A DNA stretch of 27,500 nucleotides from Neocallimastix lanati (nom. inval.) (lineage: Eukaryota > Neocallimastigomycota > Neocallimastigomycetes > Neocallimastigales > Neocallimastigaceae). Shown one piece after another: positions 10,007 through 21,995 of this stretch. Where the stretch lies: contig JACVTC010000025.1 of the NCBI GenBank assembly GCA_016946835.1, forward strand, positions 545,001 to 572,500, written 5' to 3'. Below the pieces are notes generated by a model. That model ran no database searches and was not told the origin of the DNA. It worked only from the letters and a program-made list of their open reading frames with translations. The position numbers were made by a program, and so were the translations under genes. The number at the start of each line of letters is the position of its first letter. The stretch's first letter is position 1.

Positions 10007-13000
10007 ATGTCAACTATACGAAGAGGTCTGCGACTTTATGGTCCTGACTATGATAAATATGTTTTAATTTTCATTCATGATCTTGAATCTTGGACTGAAA
10101 GTAGACTATGGGAATTTTTAAGCAAAAAGATATCAAATTGTAATGAAGTTGTTCATGGAATCGTTAAAAAACACTATATTAATATGGAAAACTACTTCAT
10201 CCTAAGAGTTAACTATAATAATAATACGGATTATTTGAAGGTTATTTATTTGATTACTAAGCACTTACCTATTAAAAGAATAAAATGGAAGATTACTTCA
10301 AGGATACGCACATTTAGCAATGTTAATCATAATAGAACCAGATATTATTCTGAACCCTCAATCCCCATCTCTGAAAGCCTCCTGTATGCTAACCCTTTCT
10401 CGAATACTCAATATTTCAATCTCTGTATTAGCTGGAACATAAATGGTTGGAATTCTGAAAAACGTGACGGACTTACCAATTTTAATTCAATCTTTAATCC
10501 TTTTTGTATTTGTCTTCAAGAAGTCGGTAATAGTTCATTCCTTAACTCCTTTTCTAACTCATATCCATTCCTTAATCATTATAGAACAGTACTGAGACGT
10601 GCGGACAAAAAAATCCCTGGTATGAGTGACCTTTATATAGGTGTGCACTCCTCCTGCCAATTCACTAATGATGATTTTGAATATAGATATATACTCTCAG
10701 TAAATATATTCTCTTTTTGGGGTGTCAGATGTTCTTTAGGGAACATTTACATCCCTAGCAAAAAACACAAAGACTCTAGAGAAAAAGCGGAAACTGTTTT
10801 TGCTAATTGGCTCAAGAACCATCAGAATAACCCTTCGGCTAATGTTGGTGATTTCAATATGACTAAGCAACAACTCAAAGATCTTATTCTTAGAGTTTCC
10901 CCTCAATGGTTTGTTATGGATATGGTTGGTCATCAATTTACTTGGTCTAATGGTGGAAAGAATTCTTGTATTGATTTTATAGTAGTGAACGATAAATTAA
11001 GAAATTATCTGAATATTGCTTCTGTATGCTACTCTTTTAATGACATCTCTGACCATTTACCACTTATTCTTTCTTGTAAAAAAATATCTCCTGATGGTTT
11101 TGTTACTCCCCCTCGGGATAAACAAATTAAGTGGTCTAATCGAATTTGTAGGGATAAACGTGAAGCAATCTTCTCTCATAATAAATTCACATGTTTACTG
11201 GATGAATTTGAACATAATGATAATCTAGACTCTAATACAATGGTTAAAAAACTTCTTGACACAGCAAATAAAATAGGCGATGACATTCATGCAAGAGTTC
11301 CTACAAATTTACAGGGTTCAGCGTTCCATTGTCCTGCTTATATTAAGAAATTATCACATGAAAAACATTTATTTTATAAAAGGTTTAAAAATTTTAAACT
11401 TAGTAATGATTTGTCAAATCTTCAAGAATTTTGTGATCTCTCAAAAGAATATAGAGTTCTTTCTGATTATATCATTAGTATTAAAAGAAATATTAGGATT
11501 ATTAGATTTAAAAATTTGATTCATTCCATCGGCGAATGTTTCTTAAAAAATGATGCCCAGCGTGGTTGGTCTGGACTTAAGAAAATCTCTAAACCTTCTT
11601 ACTCTCCTTCCCAATCACCTGTATACATTAAAGATAAAGAAGGTAATGTTCTAGTATCCCAAGAAGATCAACTCAATCGTTTTGCAGAACACTATGAAGA
11701 ACTTGCTTCTGATATAACTGGTCACAGTCTTAATGAAAATTATTGGAAAAGAATACTTAATAATTCTTCTACTCCTCAGGAATCATGGGATATTAATCAA
11801 CCTATTTCCATGTCAGAAATTCATTCAACTGTTCTTTCAATGAAAAATAACAAAGCACCTGGTCCTGATGGTATATCTACAGAATTTTTTAAAGCATTTT
11901 TTAATTTTAATTTTGAGAGTAGTACTTCTTCTCAGGATGACTCTAATCAAGAGGTTACTTATTCCGATTGTGCAAAGTGTCTGTTATTACTTTTTAATAA
12001 AATTTGGGATGGTGACTTTCCTAATGAATGGAACTCTGCTTCTATTGTTTCTATTCCTAAAGAAGGGGATCTTTCAGATTGTAATAATTATCGTGGTATT
12101 TCACTCATCAATGTAGGTTTAAAAATTCAATAAAAAATTGTCACTAAAAAAATATCGGACTATGCTTTTTCTAATGGAATAATTAGACCTGAACAGTTTG
12201 GTTTTAGAAATAAAGAAGAATGTATTAGTTTATTTGTATCCATTCGTGAAATTTGTCAAAGAAGAAAATTTAAGGATAAATTTACCTTTCTTGCCCTTCT
12301 TGACCTTAAAAAAGCTTATGATTCAGTTCCAATTTACAATATAATTACTAAACTAAATAATCTTGGTATTCGTGGTAAATGCCTTCAATTCATTACTAAT
12401 CTATACCTTACCTCGAAAGCTCGTGCAAACTTTAATGGTAAACTTTCAAAAGAATTTCCAATACACCGTGGTGTTCGCCAAGGGTGTCCTCTCTCACCTA
12501 TTTTATTCAATATATTTATCAATGATATTTTTGATAAATGTAAAAGTTACGGTGTGATTACTGAAAAGAAAAAGTGTTGTGGTGGATTATTTGCCTATGA
12601 TATTGTATTATTAGCTCCTACAAAATCTTCACTTAAAAACCTTTTGAATATCGCTCATGATTGGGGTATTAAAAATGAAATGACCTTTGGAATCAATAAA
12701 TGCGCTACACTAGTTGTTAAACCAAAGAATTTTATACCTTCAAGACATTATGAAAATCCTACATTTAGACTTGGTATGAACTATATACCAAGCACTAATC
12801 AATATACATATCTTGGTATACCTTTTAATGAATCGTTGGATTTAAAACCTATTATTGCTAAGATGAATAGTAAAATTAATTATACAATTAACTCTTTCTT
12901 TAGATTTTTAACCAATAGGAATGTTCCTTTCTACTTTAAAACTCGTATACTAGTTTCTTTTGTCCTTAGTTCAGTTCTTTATTATGCTCCCTTACTTGGT

Positions 13001-14098
13001 TCAAATAAAAAGAATACTGAAAAAGCTCAAACTGCTTTTAATCGAGGTTTGTATTGGAGTTTCGGGTTTAAAAATAAAACCTCCAATACTTCAATTTACA
13101 ATATGTCTAAGGAACTTTCTATACCTCCTATAGCTAGTTTTTGTGCTAAGGCGATGATTCGATGCTTTAAAAAGTGGAAAGATTCTTCTTGTATTATTTC
13201 TCGTTTAGTCAAAAATATACCTACACTTTCTCACTATTCATGGACGAAAAAAGCACGGAGTTTAGCAGTACACAAGCACAGTAATAAACTTCCTGGAGAA
13301 ATAAGGAAGTTTTACTGGGAAAATATTCATTATTCAAGCACTCCTGCGATCAGATCTACAAAATACAAGAAATTTAAATTTGGTTTTAAAAAATTTATTC
13401 AACGTCTATCACTTAAATATTCACAATTTTCTCTTGGATTTTTTTGGATTGGACGAATTAAATGTGGATTCAAATTTGATGTAAAAACGTATGTTAAAAG
13501 TAATCTAGTATCAGAAAATTGCCCAACATACTGCCCTTGTTGTGGTGAGAGTAACAGCATACCTAGTTTTACACACTGGATACTTTTATGTCCTAAATTT
13601 GAAGAATTTAGGCAACATTTCATTCCCTTTGTTGATGAAATTTTTATTAATTTTTCTCTAATTGTTCATGAGAAATCATTGAACATTCCTGATGATAAAG
13701 AGGAAGATTTTAATGATAATATCAATTTTTACATGCTGTGTCTCCTTCTTGGCGGAAATGCAGTATTTGAAATCTTAAAGATCGGCTCGGGGGAAAGAAG
13801 GCGATTTATTAATAATATTTTTCAATCACCTTCGAACGAGTCTTCTTTCCCGATTTCATATTTTGTGGGGCTTGCGGAATTCCTTACTAACGTTATGCCT
13901 ATTGTGATTGGTGATTTTTACACCATGATCGATTTGTATAGTGTTAGACCTACCGTTGTCAAGAGCGTCGACGTCGTAACGATAAGGCAAAGAAGAAATT
14001 CTGATACAGATTCGAATGATAATTTTCATCCACATGGAGTTATCTTCGATGAATGGGAAGAGTTAGAGGCCATTTCGTCCTCGAATCTCATAACGTAG
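10007..14098 (+). pseudogene. LINE polyprotein (endonuclease-reverse transcriptase), one in-frame stop
   Basis: One frame of 1,364 codons, interrupted only by TAA at 12131-12133 (codon 709) with no frameshift. Residues about 20-105 have an alternating strand/helix pattern like an RRM fold (inference). Residues about 138-356 are an APE endonuclease: SWNINGW (142), LQEVG with Glu172, GDFN (281-284), TWSNGG...CIDF, SDHLPL with Asp349-His350. The RT spans about 600-900: KAPGPDGIS (616), IPKEGDLSDCNNYRGISLI, LLDLKKAYDSV (Asp766), HRGVRQGCPLSPILFN (820). The expected FADD is FAYD, with Tyr at codon 864 (12596-12598) replacing the first catalytic Asp. A knuckle C-x2-C-x10-H-x4-C lies at 1176-1195. 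At the stop, copy B reads LKIIAKI where A reads LKIQ then stop then KI. The stop just upstream (TAA before GTTTTTTATT) supports the ATG at 10007. Confidence 0.9.
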
Positions 14099-14180
14099 TT
14101 TTTTAATATTAATATAAAAAAAAAAAAAAATTTCATGTATTTAAACTTCATGTATTTTTTTAAAAAAAAAAATATTATTA

Positions 14181-14198
14181 AATAAAGTTTATTCCTAG

Positions 14199-14233
<35 letters not shown>

Positions 14234-14242
14234 AAAAAAAAA
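14181..14242 (+). terminator. LINE copy A 3' end and poly(A) tail
   Basis: An AATAAA polyadenylation signal at 14181 opens a 21-base terminal motif ending AGTCT at 14201, followed by a tail of about 40 A (one G at 14232). The motif recurs at the ends of copy C (7901-7921) and of a solo tail (23604-23625), so it marks the family's 3' end, probably serving as polyadenylation signal and as the RNA end used for target priming. Confidence 0.8.
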
Positions 14243-14254
14243 GGTATACACTCA
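14243..14254 (+). repeat. Target-site duplication, right copy
   Basis: GGTATACACTCA directly after copy A's A-tail, identical to 9266-9277. The sequence that follows (TACAATAATGCTAAAATGAG) continues the copy B reading frame. Confidence 0.88.
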
Positions 14255-14659
14255 TACAATAATGCTAAAATGAGGGAATTTATTCATTCTAAATGCAAAA
14301 ATTTCAATGATAATATTTTGTCTGTAAAGAGAATTATTAAATTCAATGATAGTTTCTTCAGGATAAAAGTATACACTCCAAATTTTAACCATGAAATATT
14401 TGAAAGAAGTATTTGAAAAAAAGCGATATTAGGAATTAAAATTTCATATCGCAGATGTTCCAAATGGAATCATAAGGTTTCTTTTCGGCATTTAAGACAA
14501 AATTTAATATCTAATAACACATCCAATGATACTAACACAGTAAATCTCAGTTCAACAAACTTAGAAAATGTTATAAATGGCGATCATGAATTCAATCCTC
14601 CCAATGTTCCTAATCTTATTTCTCAAAATTCAATTTCACATTCTAACATAGGAAAATTT

Positions 14660-14702
<43 letters not shown>

Positions 14703-14863
14703 TCTTAGTTGGAATACCAAAGGATGAAATTTTGTAAAAAAAAAAAAAAAAAAAAGAGATAGTATGGAGTACTTCAACATGATTTTCCTTCTGCATTTGA
14801 TCATAAAACTCTCATAGTTAATTGCAAGAAAACTACCAGAGATGAACCTTTTTTTTTTGGTAA

Positions 14864-14911
<48 letters not shown>

Positions 14912-15372
14912 TTAAGTGGAATAGATATAAATGTCTTGAACTTAAGAAAGAAATTTGTCATCACAATAAATTAGATTTGATATTCTTAATGAAGAAATTA
15001 GAAAATGAAGAACTTTCAATAGATTGTGTAATTGAAAAGTTCATTAATACTACTAATTCCATTGCCAAGGAATTTATCGATTACTTCTTCTTCAACAGAA
15101 ATCAGAAAATCGATGTTTAGAATGTCCCGCAAAAAATTTTATTGTCTTCAAAAAGTAAAAACATATAAAATATAATTAAATTAAGGGTTATAAATCTGCA
15201 AGTGATTCCAATAAACTATCTAAAATTGTTGACTCGTATAACAAACTATGTGAATCAATTCATAAAAAATGTAACGAATTTAGGAAAAAAAAAAAGAATA
15301 TTTATATTGGATTAAAATGGGATGTTCGTTAGCTTTTAAAAAAAAAGGATTAGTAAGAAAGTATGGAAATGG

Positions 15373-15416
<44 letters not shown>

Positions 15417-17295
15417 ATGCAAAAATAAATAAATAATCAATCTTTCACGGTTTCTCATCCTTATTAAAAACAATAACAATGAACTTGTTTCTTCTACAGA
15501 TGAAAAATTAAATGCTTGGCATTCTCATTATAAATTCTTTGGGGTCGGATTCTTCAGGTCATAGTCTTTCTATATAGATTACTGGAAAAATTCTGATCCA
15601 CTAAGGAATTTTGGGGAAGTCCCAAGGCAACAAGAATTGGAATATTAACCAAAGGTATTAGTGATGAAGAAAATTTAGCGAAGCTATCTCATCTACCCCT
15701 AAACTTTAAAGCTTGTGGTTCCTGATGGGATTCCAATGGAATTCTTCAAAGCGTTGATTTCTTGTACAGATGATTCAGAAGAATTAAGTTGAAAAAATAA
15801 TGGTAATGTTTCATCTGGTTTTTAAATGTCCCAAAGCCTTAATCAATCGTATTTGGAATGGTGATTTCCCAAAATCATGGAATAACGCATCGATCGTTTC
15901 TATTCAGAAAAAGGGCGATCCATCCGATTGTAATAACTATCGTGGCATCTCTCTTATCAATAATGGATTAAAAATTATAGCAAAAATAATAGCAAATAGA
16001 ATCTCTAAATATGGAATTGATAAAGGTTTTATAAGACCTGAACAATATGGATTTCGTAATCGAGAGGAATGTATAAGTCTTTACACTACATTAAGAATTA
16101 TATGTCAGAGAAGGAAATTTGAAAATAAGGATACTTACCTTGCTTTTTTAGACCTTAAAAAAGCGTATGACTCAGTGCCCATATATATAATGTACTAATG
16201 AATATTCATCACCTTAGGTATTAGAGGTAAGTGCTATAATTTTATTGAATATTTATATATATACTTATCTTCCAAGGATTGTGTAAGAGTTGATGGACAA
16301 TTATCGGAATCATTTAATATTAAGAAAGGAGTTCCGTCAAGGTTGTCCCTCTCTCACCAACTTTGTTTAACTTGTTCATTAATGATATTTTTAATAATTG
16401 TAATAAATATGGCATCTCTATTGGTGATAAACGTTGTTGTGGAGGTCTTTTTGCAGATGACAAGGTGTTATATGCTCCAACAAGATCTTAACTTTAAGAA
16501 ATTATTTAAAATTTTGCCAGTAGGTGGACTAGAAATAATGAAAATGCAATTTTGTATCAATAAAATGTGCCTGTTTTTGTAGTAAGAGGTATAGAATTTT
16601 CAAGATTTTTTTTTTTTTTTTTTTAATAATAGTAAATAACCCTTACCTTTTAATCTTTCAAGTCAAGAGTTACCTAAAAACGAAATTGCTATACCTAACT
16701 TAGGTGTACGGTTTTCAAATGATTTAGAATTAAAAAACCGATCCTACCTACAGAGAGTGAATAATAAAAGTTTAGAAAAGCACTTTATTTCCATAAAAAG
16801 GATTTCTTAAAAATCCTCATATTCCTATCCCTTATAAATGAATGTTATTTTCAGCTATAGTAATTGGACAAGTTTCATATTATGCACCTCTACTTGGATC
16901 TAATAAAGATAGAACGAGAAGTACACAGACACTAGTTAATTCAGGATTATACTGGATTGAAGGATTTTTCTAATGGGAATTAGCTTTCCATCCCTTTATT
17001 GTCTTTCTAAAGAGCTTAACATTTCTTCTTCTTTCAGCGAAAAAAATGTGGGATTGCTCAGGTAAGGTAAGGTGTTTACAAAAGAAAAATGGAAAAACTC
17101 GAATTGTATTATCTCGGATTTACCGAGAAAGAGAAGATATATATTACGTTGTAGAACGTCATGCATGGGATAAAGAAAGTAAAAAAATTTTTTTCCTTTT
17201 TAGCCCAAAAATTAAATAAATTTCCTTCAAAAAAAAAAAAAAAAAGAAATCTTATAATCTTGAAGGTGAGGTTCCCTGCCAAGGAACTTTTTTTT
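14243..17295 (+). pseudogene. LINE copy B body, heavily decayed endonuclease-RT ORF
   Basis: Remnant of a diverged LINE of the same family, aligned by eye with copy A's protein through many stops and frameshifts. In order: KMREFIHSKCKNF...SFFRIKVYTPNFN (N-terminal domain, 14274-14400); LSWNT (14704, endonuclease start); FDHKTLIVNCKK (14796, endonuclease end, with about 600 bases lost between); KWNRYKC...KLENEELS (from 14910); NKLSKIVDSYNKLCES (about 15210); a clean RT stretch at 15800-16198 (DPSDCNNYRGISLIN, RPEQYGFRNREECI, AFLDLKKAYDSVP); GGLFADDKVLYAPT (16441-16482, catalytic FADD kept); YYAPLLGSNK (about 16880); KWKNSNCIISDLP (about 17085). Similarity fades near 17295, so the knuckle and 3' end are missing. 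Long homopolymers lie inside it: T at 14662-14701, A at 14736-14755, 14865-14908 and 15378-15414. Confidence 0.85.
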
Positions 17296-17616
17296 TTAAA
17301 TTTATTTATATAACTTTATCTTGAATATTTTTTACTTTTTTATTCCACATTATACTATCTTAAAAAAAAAAAAAAAATTATTATGTTCCATTTGGACAAA
17401 TAATATTTATTATTTTTATATAAATAAAAAAAAAAAAAAATATATATATATTTATTTAAATTTCATATTCCAAACTTTAACCCTAAATTACAAATAAAAA
17501 CTTTCATAAATGGTATTCATATTTGAAATTATTCCTTGATTCTGAAGAATTAAGTGATGATGTATCATAGAATATTAAAGTTTTTAAACACCAATAAAAA
17601 ACATATTTTGAATATG

Positions 17617-17664
<48 letters not shown>

Positions 17665-18781
17665 GGTGTATTTAAATTAACAATAATAACTCTATTGTTT
17701 TATTTTTATTTTTATTTTACTATTTTATTTTTCCTTTTTTTTTTTTTTTTTTTTTTTAAATAATAATTAATAATAATTATAAAAATTAATAAAAATATAT
17801 AAAGAAATATATAAAAGATATATGTAACTATATATACATGTGTATCGTAACACAAGAGATAAAAAGGAAGAAAAGATAAAAAAAAATTTTTTTTTCTTTT
17901 TTCTAGATAAAAAAGTTCATATATAAAATAAATATATATATATATATAGTATAAAAATATATATATATATATATTATTATTATTTTTTTTTTCTTTTTTT
18001 TCCTTTCAATTCACATAGATAATAATAATAATTTGAAGAATTAAAAAAAAAAAATAATAATAATAATAAAAAAAAAACTTTTTGCTCTAAAGATTAAATT
18101 TATACATATATAATATTTATATATATATATATTTTTTTTAAAAAAAAAAAACAAAAACATTTATCTTCAAAAATAGAAGAATAGTAATTAAAATTACTAT
18201 TAATAATATTATTATTATTTTTATAAAAACAAAAACAGTAAAGAAAGCTCAATAACCATTGTATATTATACAAAAATAATATATATTTTTTGTGTAAGAT
18301 TGTCAAAATCATATATATAATATATATATATTTTTATTATTATTGAAATTCAATAAAAAAAAAAAAAAGTTCTATTATTATTATTATTGATATTTTTTTT
18401 TTGTAATGGATGTTCATTATTCAATAAAAATGTAAAGAAAAACGAACTTTGCTCAATTATTATTTCATTCAAATATCATATACTGGCTATATATATATAT
18501 TAATAATAATAATAATATTATTATTATTATTAAAATGAAAATAATTATTCAATTATTAAATCATTTTAAAATGTGAAATTTCGAATTTATAGGAATATAT
18601 ATATATATATTCAATGTAATAAATATTATTTAATGAAAGCAAACCAATAATTAAAATTTTTAAAAATCAATAAATAATACTCTATAATATTAATAATATT
18701 AATAATTGGGTTGTTATCAGTAAAGCTCCAATATAAAATTTATTGATACTATAAAAACAAATAATTAAGCCTGAAATATTA

Positions 18782-18820
<39 letters not shown>

Positions 18821-19082
18821 GATAGATATAATATATGAGAGATTAAATTTTATAAATCGAATTTTTTTTTAAAAAAAAATCCATATTCGTCAACTAATGG
18901 AATGGAGAGAATGCATTTTACATTTTAATTTTAATTTTAAATTAATGTTATTAAAAGACATATTTAAGTATTAAAATAGAATTATTAATAATATTGTATT
19001 CTTTTTATATATATAAACAATATTCTATATATAAAATATTAAAGATTAAAAAGAACGAAAAATAAAAAAAAAAAAAATTAAC
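17296..19082. other. AT-rich spacer upstream of the acetyltransferase pair
   Basis: Mostly homopolymers and (AT)n tracts. One G+C-richer patch at about 17455-17600 contains a short open stretch (KWYSYLKLFLDSEELSDDVS) and may be a further retrotransposon relic. Short islands at about 18400-18480 and 18885-18960 give no frame longer than about 25 codons. The last bases before 19083 are the presumed promoter and 5' UTR of the first acetyltransferase; no specific element can be resolved. Confidence 0.55.
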
Positions 19083-19649
19083 ATGGAAGTTATTGGTAAG
19101 TTTTAATAATTTCTCTGTTATAAAATTAAATTTTCTCTTTTTTCTCTAAATAATTATTAAAAAAAAAAATAATAATAATAATAATAATAATATAATAATA
19201 ATTATATATTAATTATAGTTTAAATGTATTTATTTATTTACTTATCTATCTTTCTATTTATTTATCTATTTATTTGTTTATTTATCTATTTATTTATTTA
19301 TCTATTTATTTATTTTTTCTGCATAAATTTTTCATTTATTAACAAAAAAAATTTTTTTTTTTTTATTTTTTATAATTTTTTATTATTAAATATTTAAAGA
19401 CCCTTCAGAGTACACCAACCCACTCTTTCATCTTCCTAATAATCAAACCATTGTTAGAATTCCTGATTTCGAATTGGAATGTGGTAAGGTGCTAAAGAAT
19501 CCTCAAGTCGCTTTCAAAACATTTGGTAAATTGAATGAAACAAGAGATAATGTATTAGTTATTTGTCATGCCCTATCGGGTTCCTGTGATGTAGAAGATT
19601 GGTAATAAATCTAATATATATATATATATATATATTATTCTTATTATTA

Positions 19650-19681
<32 letters not shown>

Positions 19682-19784
19682 AATAAATTATTTTTTATAA
19701 AGATTATTTATTGTTATTATTATTATTACAATTATTATGATTAATTATATATTTATTCTTTATATATATACATATATTATTTAT

Positions 19785-19815
<31 letters not shown>

Positions 19816-21008
19816 CAATTATTAATGGGGTTTTTCATCCTAGGTGGGGCTCTTTACTAGGTCCAGGAAAACCTTTTGATCCTACTATCTTCTTTATTTT
19901 TTGTGGTAATGTCCTCGGTTCCCCGTATGGTTCAGCTTCCCCGATCACTATTAATCCAGATACCGGTCATCGTTACGGTCCCAGTTTCCCACTGACAACT
20001 CTTCGTGATGATGTCAGAATTCATAAATATATTTTAGATCAATTAAAGGTAAAATCAGTGGAATATGTCATTGGAGGTTCTTTAGGTGGAATGCAAGTAT
20101 GTTTTTTTTTTTTTTGAATATATATATATATATGTATATTATCTGTTTTATCAATTTTATCTAGTGTTAAAATATATATAATGATAAAATATAAATATGA
20201 ATTTATTGTAAAAAAAAAATATATATATATATATAAATATTTATTTACCATAAAAATACTATCAAAATAATTAAAATAAAAGTATATATAAACAATAAAA
20301 TATCATTATATTGATATATAAATAAATATATAAAAAAAAAATTATGGTTTTATTAATATATATATATATAAATATAGTTTAATTATTTAAAAATAAATAG
20401 AAAGAAAAATAAAGAAAATGATAAAAATAAATAATGATAATAGTAATAAATTTAAATAAATCTAATATACATTTATTTTTATTTTATTTTATTTTTATTT
20501 TTTTTTTATATATTATTATTATTCTATATTATTGAAGGCATTAGAATGGGCCTTTTTTGGTAAGGATTATGTTCATAATATAATAGCGATTGCCACCTCC
20601 TCTTATCAATCCGCCTGGGGAATTTCATGGAATGAAGCTCAACGTCAAGCTATTTTTTGTGATCCTAACTATAGTAAGTTTATTTTTTTTTTTTACTCTC
20701 TTATAAAAATAAAAATAATAATAATAATAATAATAATAATTAATAATAATAATATAATAAATTATAATAATTAAATTATATATATATATTAATAAAACCA
20801 TATTTTTTTTTTACTTGATATATTTATTTATATATCAATATATCGATATTTTATCTGTTTATATATACTTTTATTTTAATTATTTTGATATTATTATAAA
20901 TGAAATTTTATTAATAAAGAAAATGGTTTTTATACTGATGATAAGGTAATCATATTATTTATTTATTATTCTTTATTAATTTATTATTAGTAGTATTCTT
21001 TTCTTTTT

Positions 21009-21048
<40 letters not shown>

Positions 21049-21186
21049 ATAATAATAATAATAATAATAATTAAAAATAATTAATAATAATATAAATAAT
21101 TATATAATAATAAAGAAATAAATATAATATGAAATTAAAATTTATATATAATTATTTCTATTCTTATACAATCATATATATATATA

Positions 21187-21254
<68 letters not shown>

Positions 21255-21945
21255 TTATTCAATCTATACTTTATATTCATATTTTATCAATTTATTTTAT
21301 TTTATTTTATTTATTTTTTTATTTTATTTTATTTTTTTTTTAATTTTTTCTATTAAAAAATTAGCCTCCATATATTGGTTTATCAAATGCTCGTGTTCAA
21401 GCCCTACTGACTTATCGTTCTGGAAAATCTTTTCAAAAAAGATTCGGTAGAAAACTAATGCCTATTAGAAAAAAATTTACTAGTAATTATAATCAAAATT
21501 CTACTTTAATTCATAATGAAGGTTGTGGCTTCCTTCGTTTAAATGATCCAAAAATAAAAAAGCCTATTCCTATCTCAGATTATAATAAAAAAAGTCTTTT
21601 ACAACAACCGACGGTATATTCAGCTCAAAGTTATCTTCGTTATCAAGGGAATAAATTCGTTAAGAGATTTGATGCTAATTGTTATATTGCTTTAACTCGT
21701 AAATTGGATTGTCATGATATTGCTCGTGATCGTTTTAATACGATAGCGGAAGCACTACAATCCATTGAACAAAATGTTTTAGTGGTGGCCATTGAAACAG
21801 ATGGTCTCTTCAGCTACACAGAACAAAGTGAACTAGCGAATAATATTCCTCATGCTGAAATGCATATGATTCAATCGGAAGATGGTCATGATGGATTTTT
21901 ATTAGTAAGTATTTTCTTTTTTTTTTTTTTTTTTAATTTTATTTT

Positions 21946-21995
<50 letters not shown>

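Larger units (their letters stand above)
9278..14242 (+). mobile_element. LINE copy A, full-length APE-type non-LTR retrotransposon
   Basis: About 4.96 kb, bounded on both sides by a 12-bp duplication. Parts in order: 5' UTR (9278-10006) starting with the module also found in copies D and B; one ORF (10007-14098) with an N-terminal domain, APE endonuclease, reverse transcriptase and a C-terminal zinc knuckle; 3' UTR ending in AATAAAGTTT...AGTCT (14181-14201); and an A-tail (14202-14242, one G at 14232). No separate ORF1, RNase H or LTR is seen. Such elements nick the target with the endonuclease and prime reverse transcription from the nick. The clade (Tad- or L1-like) cannot be settled by eye. 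Inserted in LINE copy B. An in-frame stop and a changed RT active site make it probably dead. Confidence 0.9.

Noticed and set aside
12110-12140. Programmed stop-codon readthrough or a two-protein arrangement in LINE copy A.
   Set aside because: The TAA lies inside the conserved RT domain, copy B has a sense codon at the same place, and a catalytic Asp is also lost nearby. Ordinary decay explains it better.
14842-15120. 92-aa frame starting with poly-Lys as a separate gene.
   Set aside because: The poly-Lys is an A44 homopolymer; the remainder aligns with the endonuclease-RT linker of LINE copy A, so it is part of copy B.
18888-18960. ATG-started 24-codon frame (MEWRECILHF) as a leader exon for acetyltransferase copy A.
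   Set aside because: It ends in a stop with no convincing splice donor before it and does not resemble copy B's basic leader.
19737-20117. 126-aa frame starting in intron 2 as an independent small protein.
   Set aside because: Its N-terminal part is (AT)n intron sequence; only 19844-20096 is exon 3 of the acetyltransferase, supported by the same exon in copy B.
21129-21356. Poly-Ile open frame of 75 aa.
   Set aside because: A translated (TTA)n microsatellite within intron 5 of the acetyltransferase; the flanking exons join cleanly without it.
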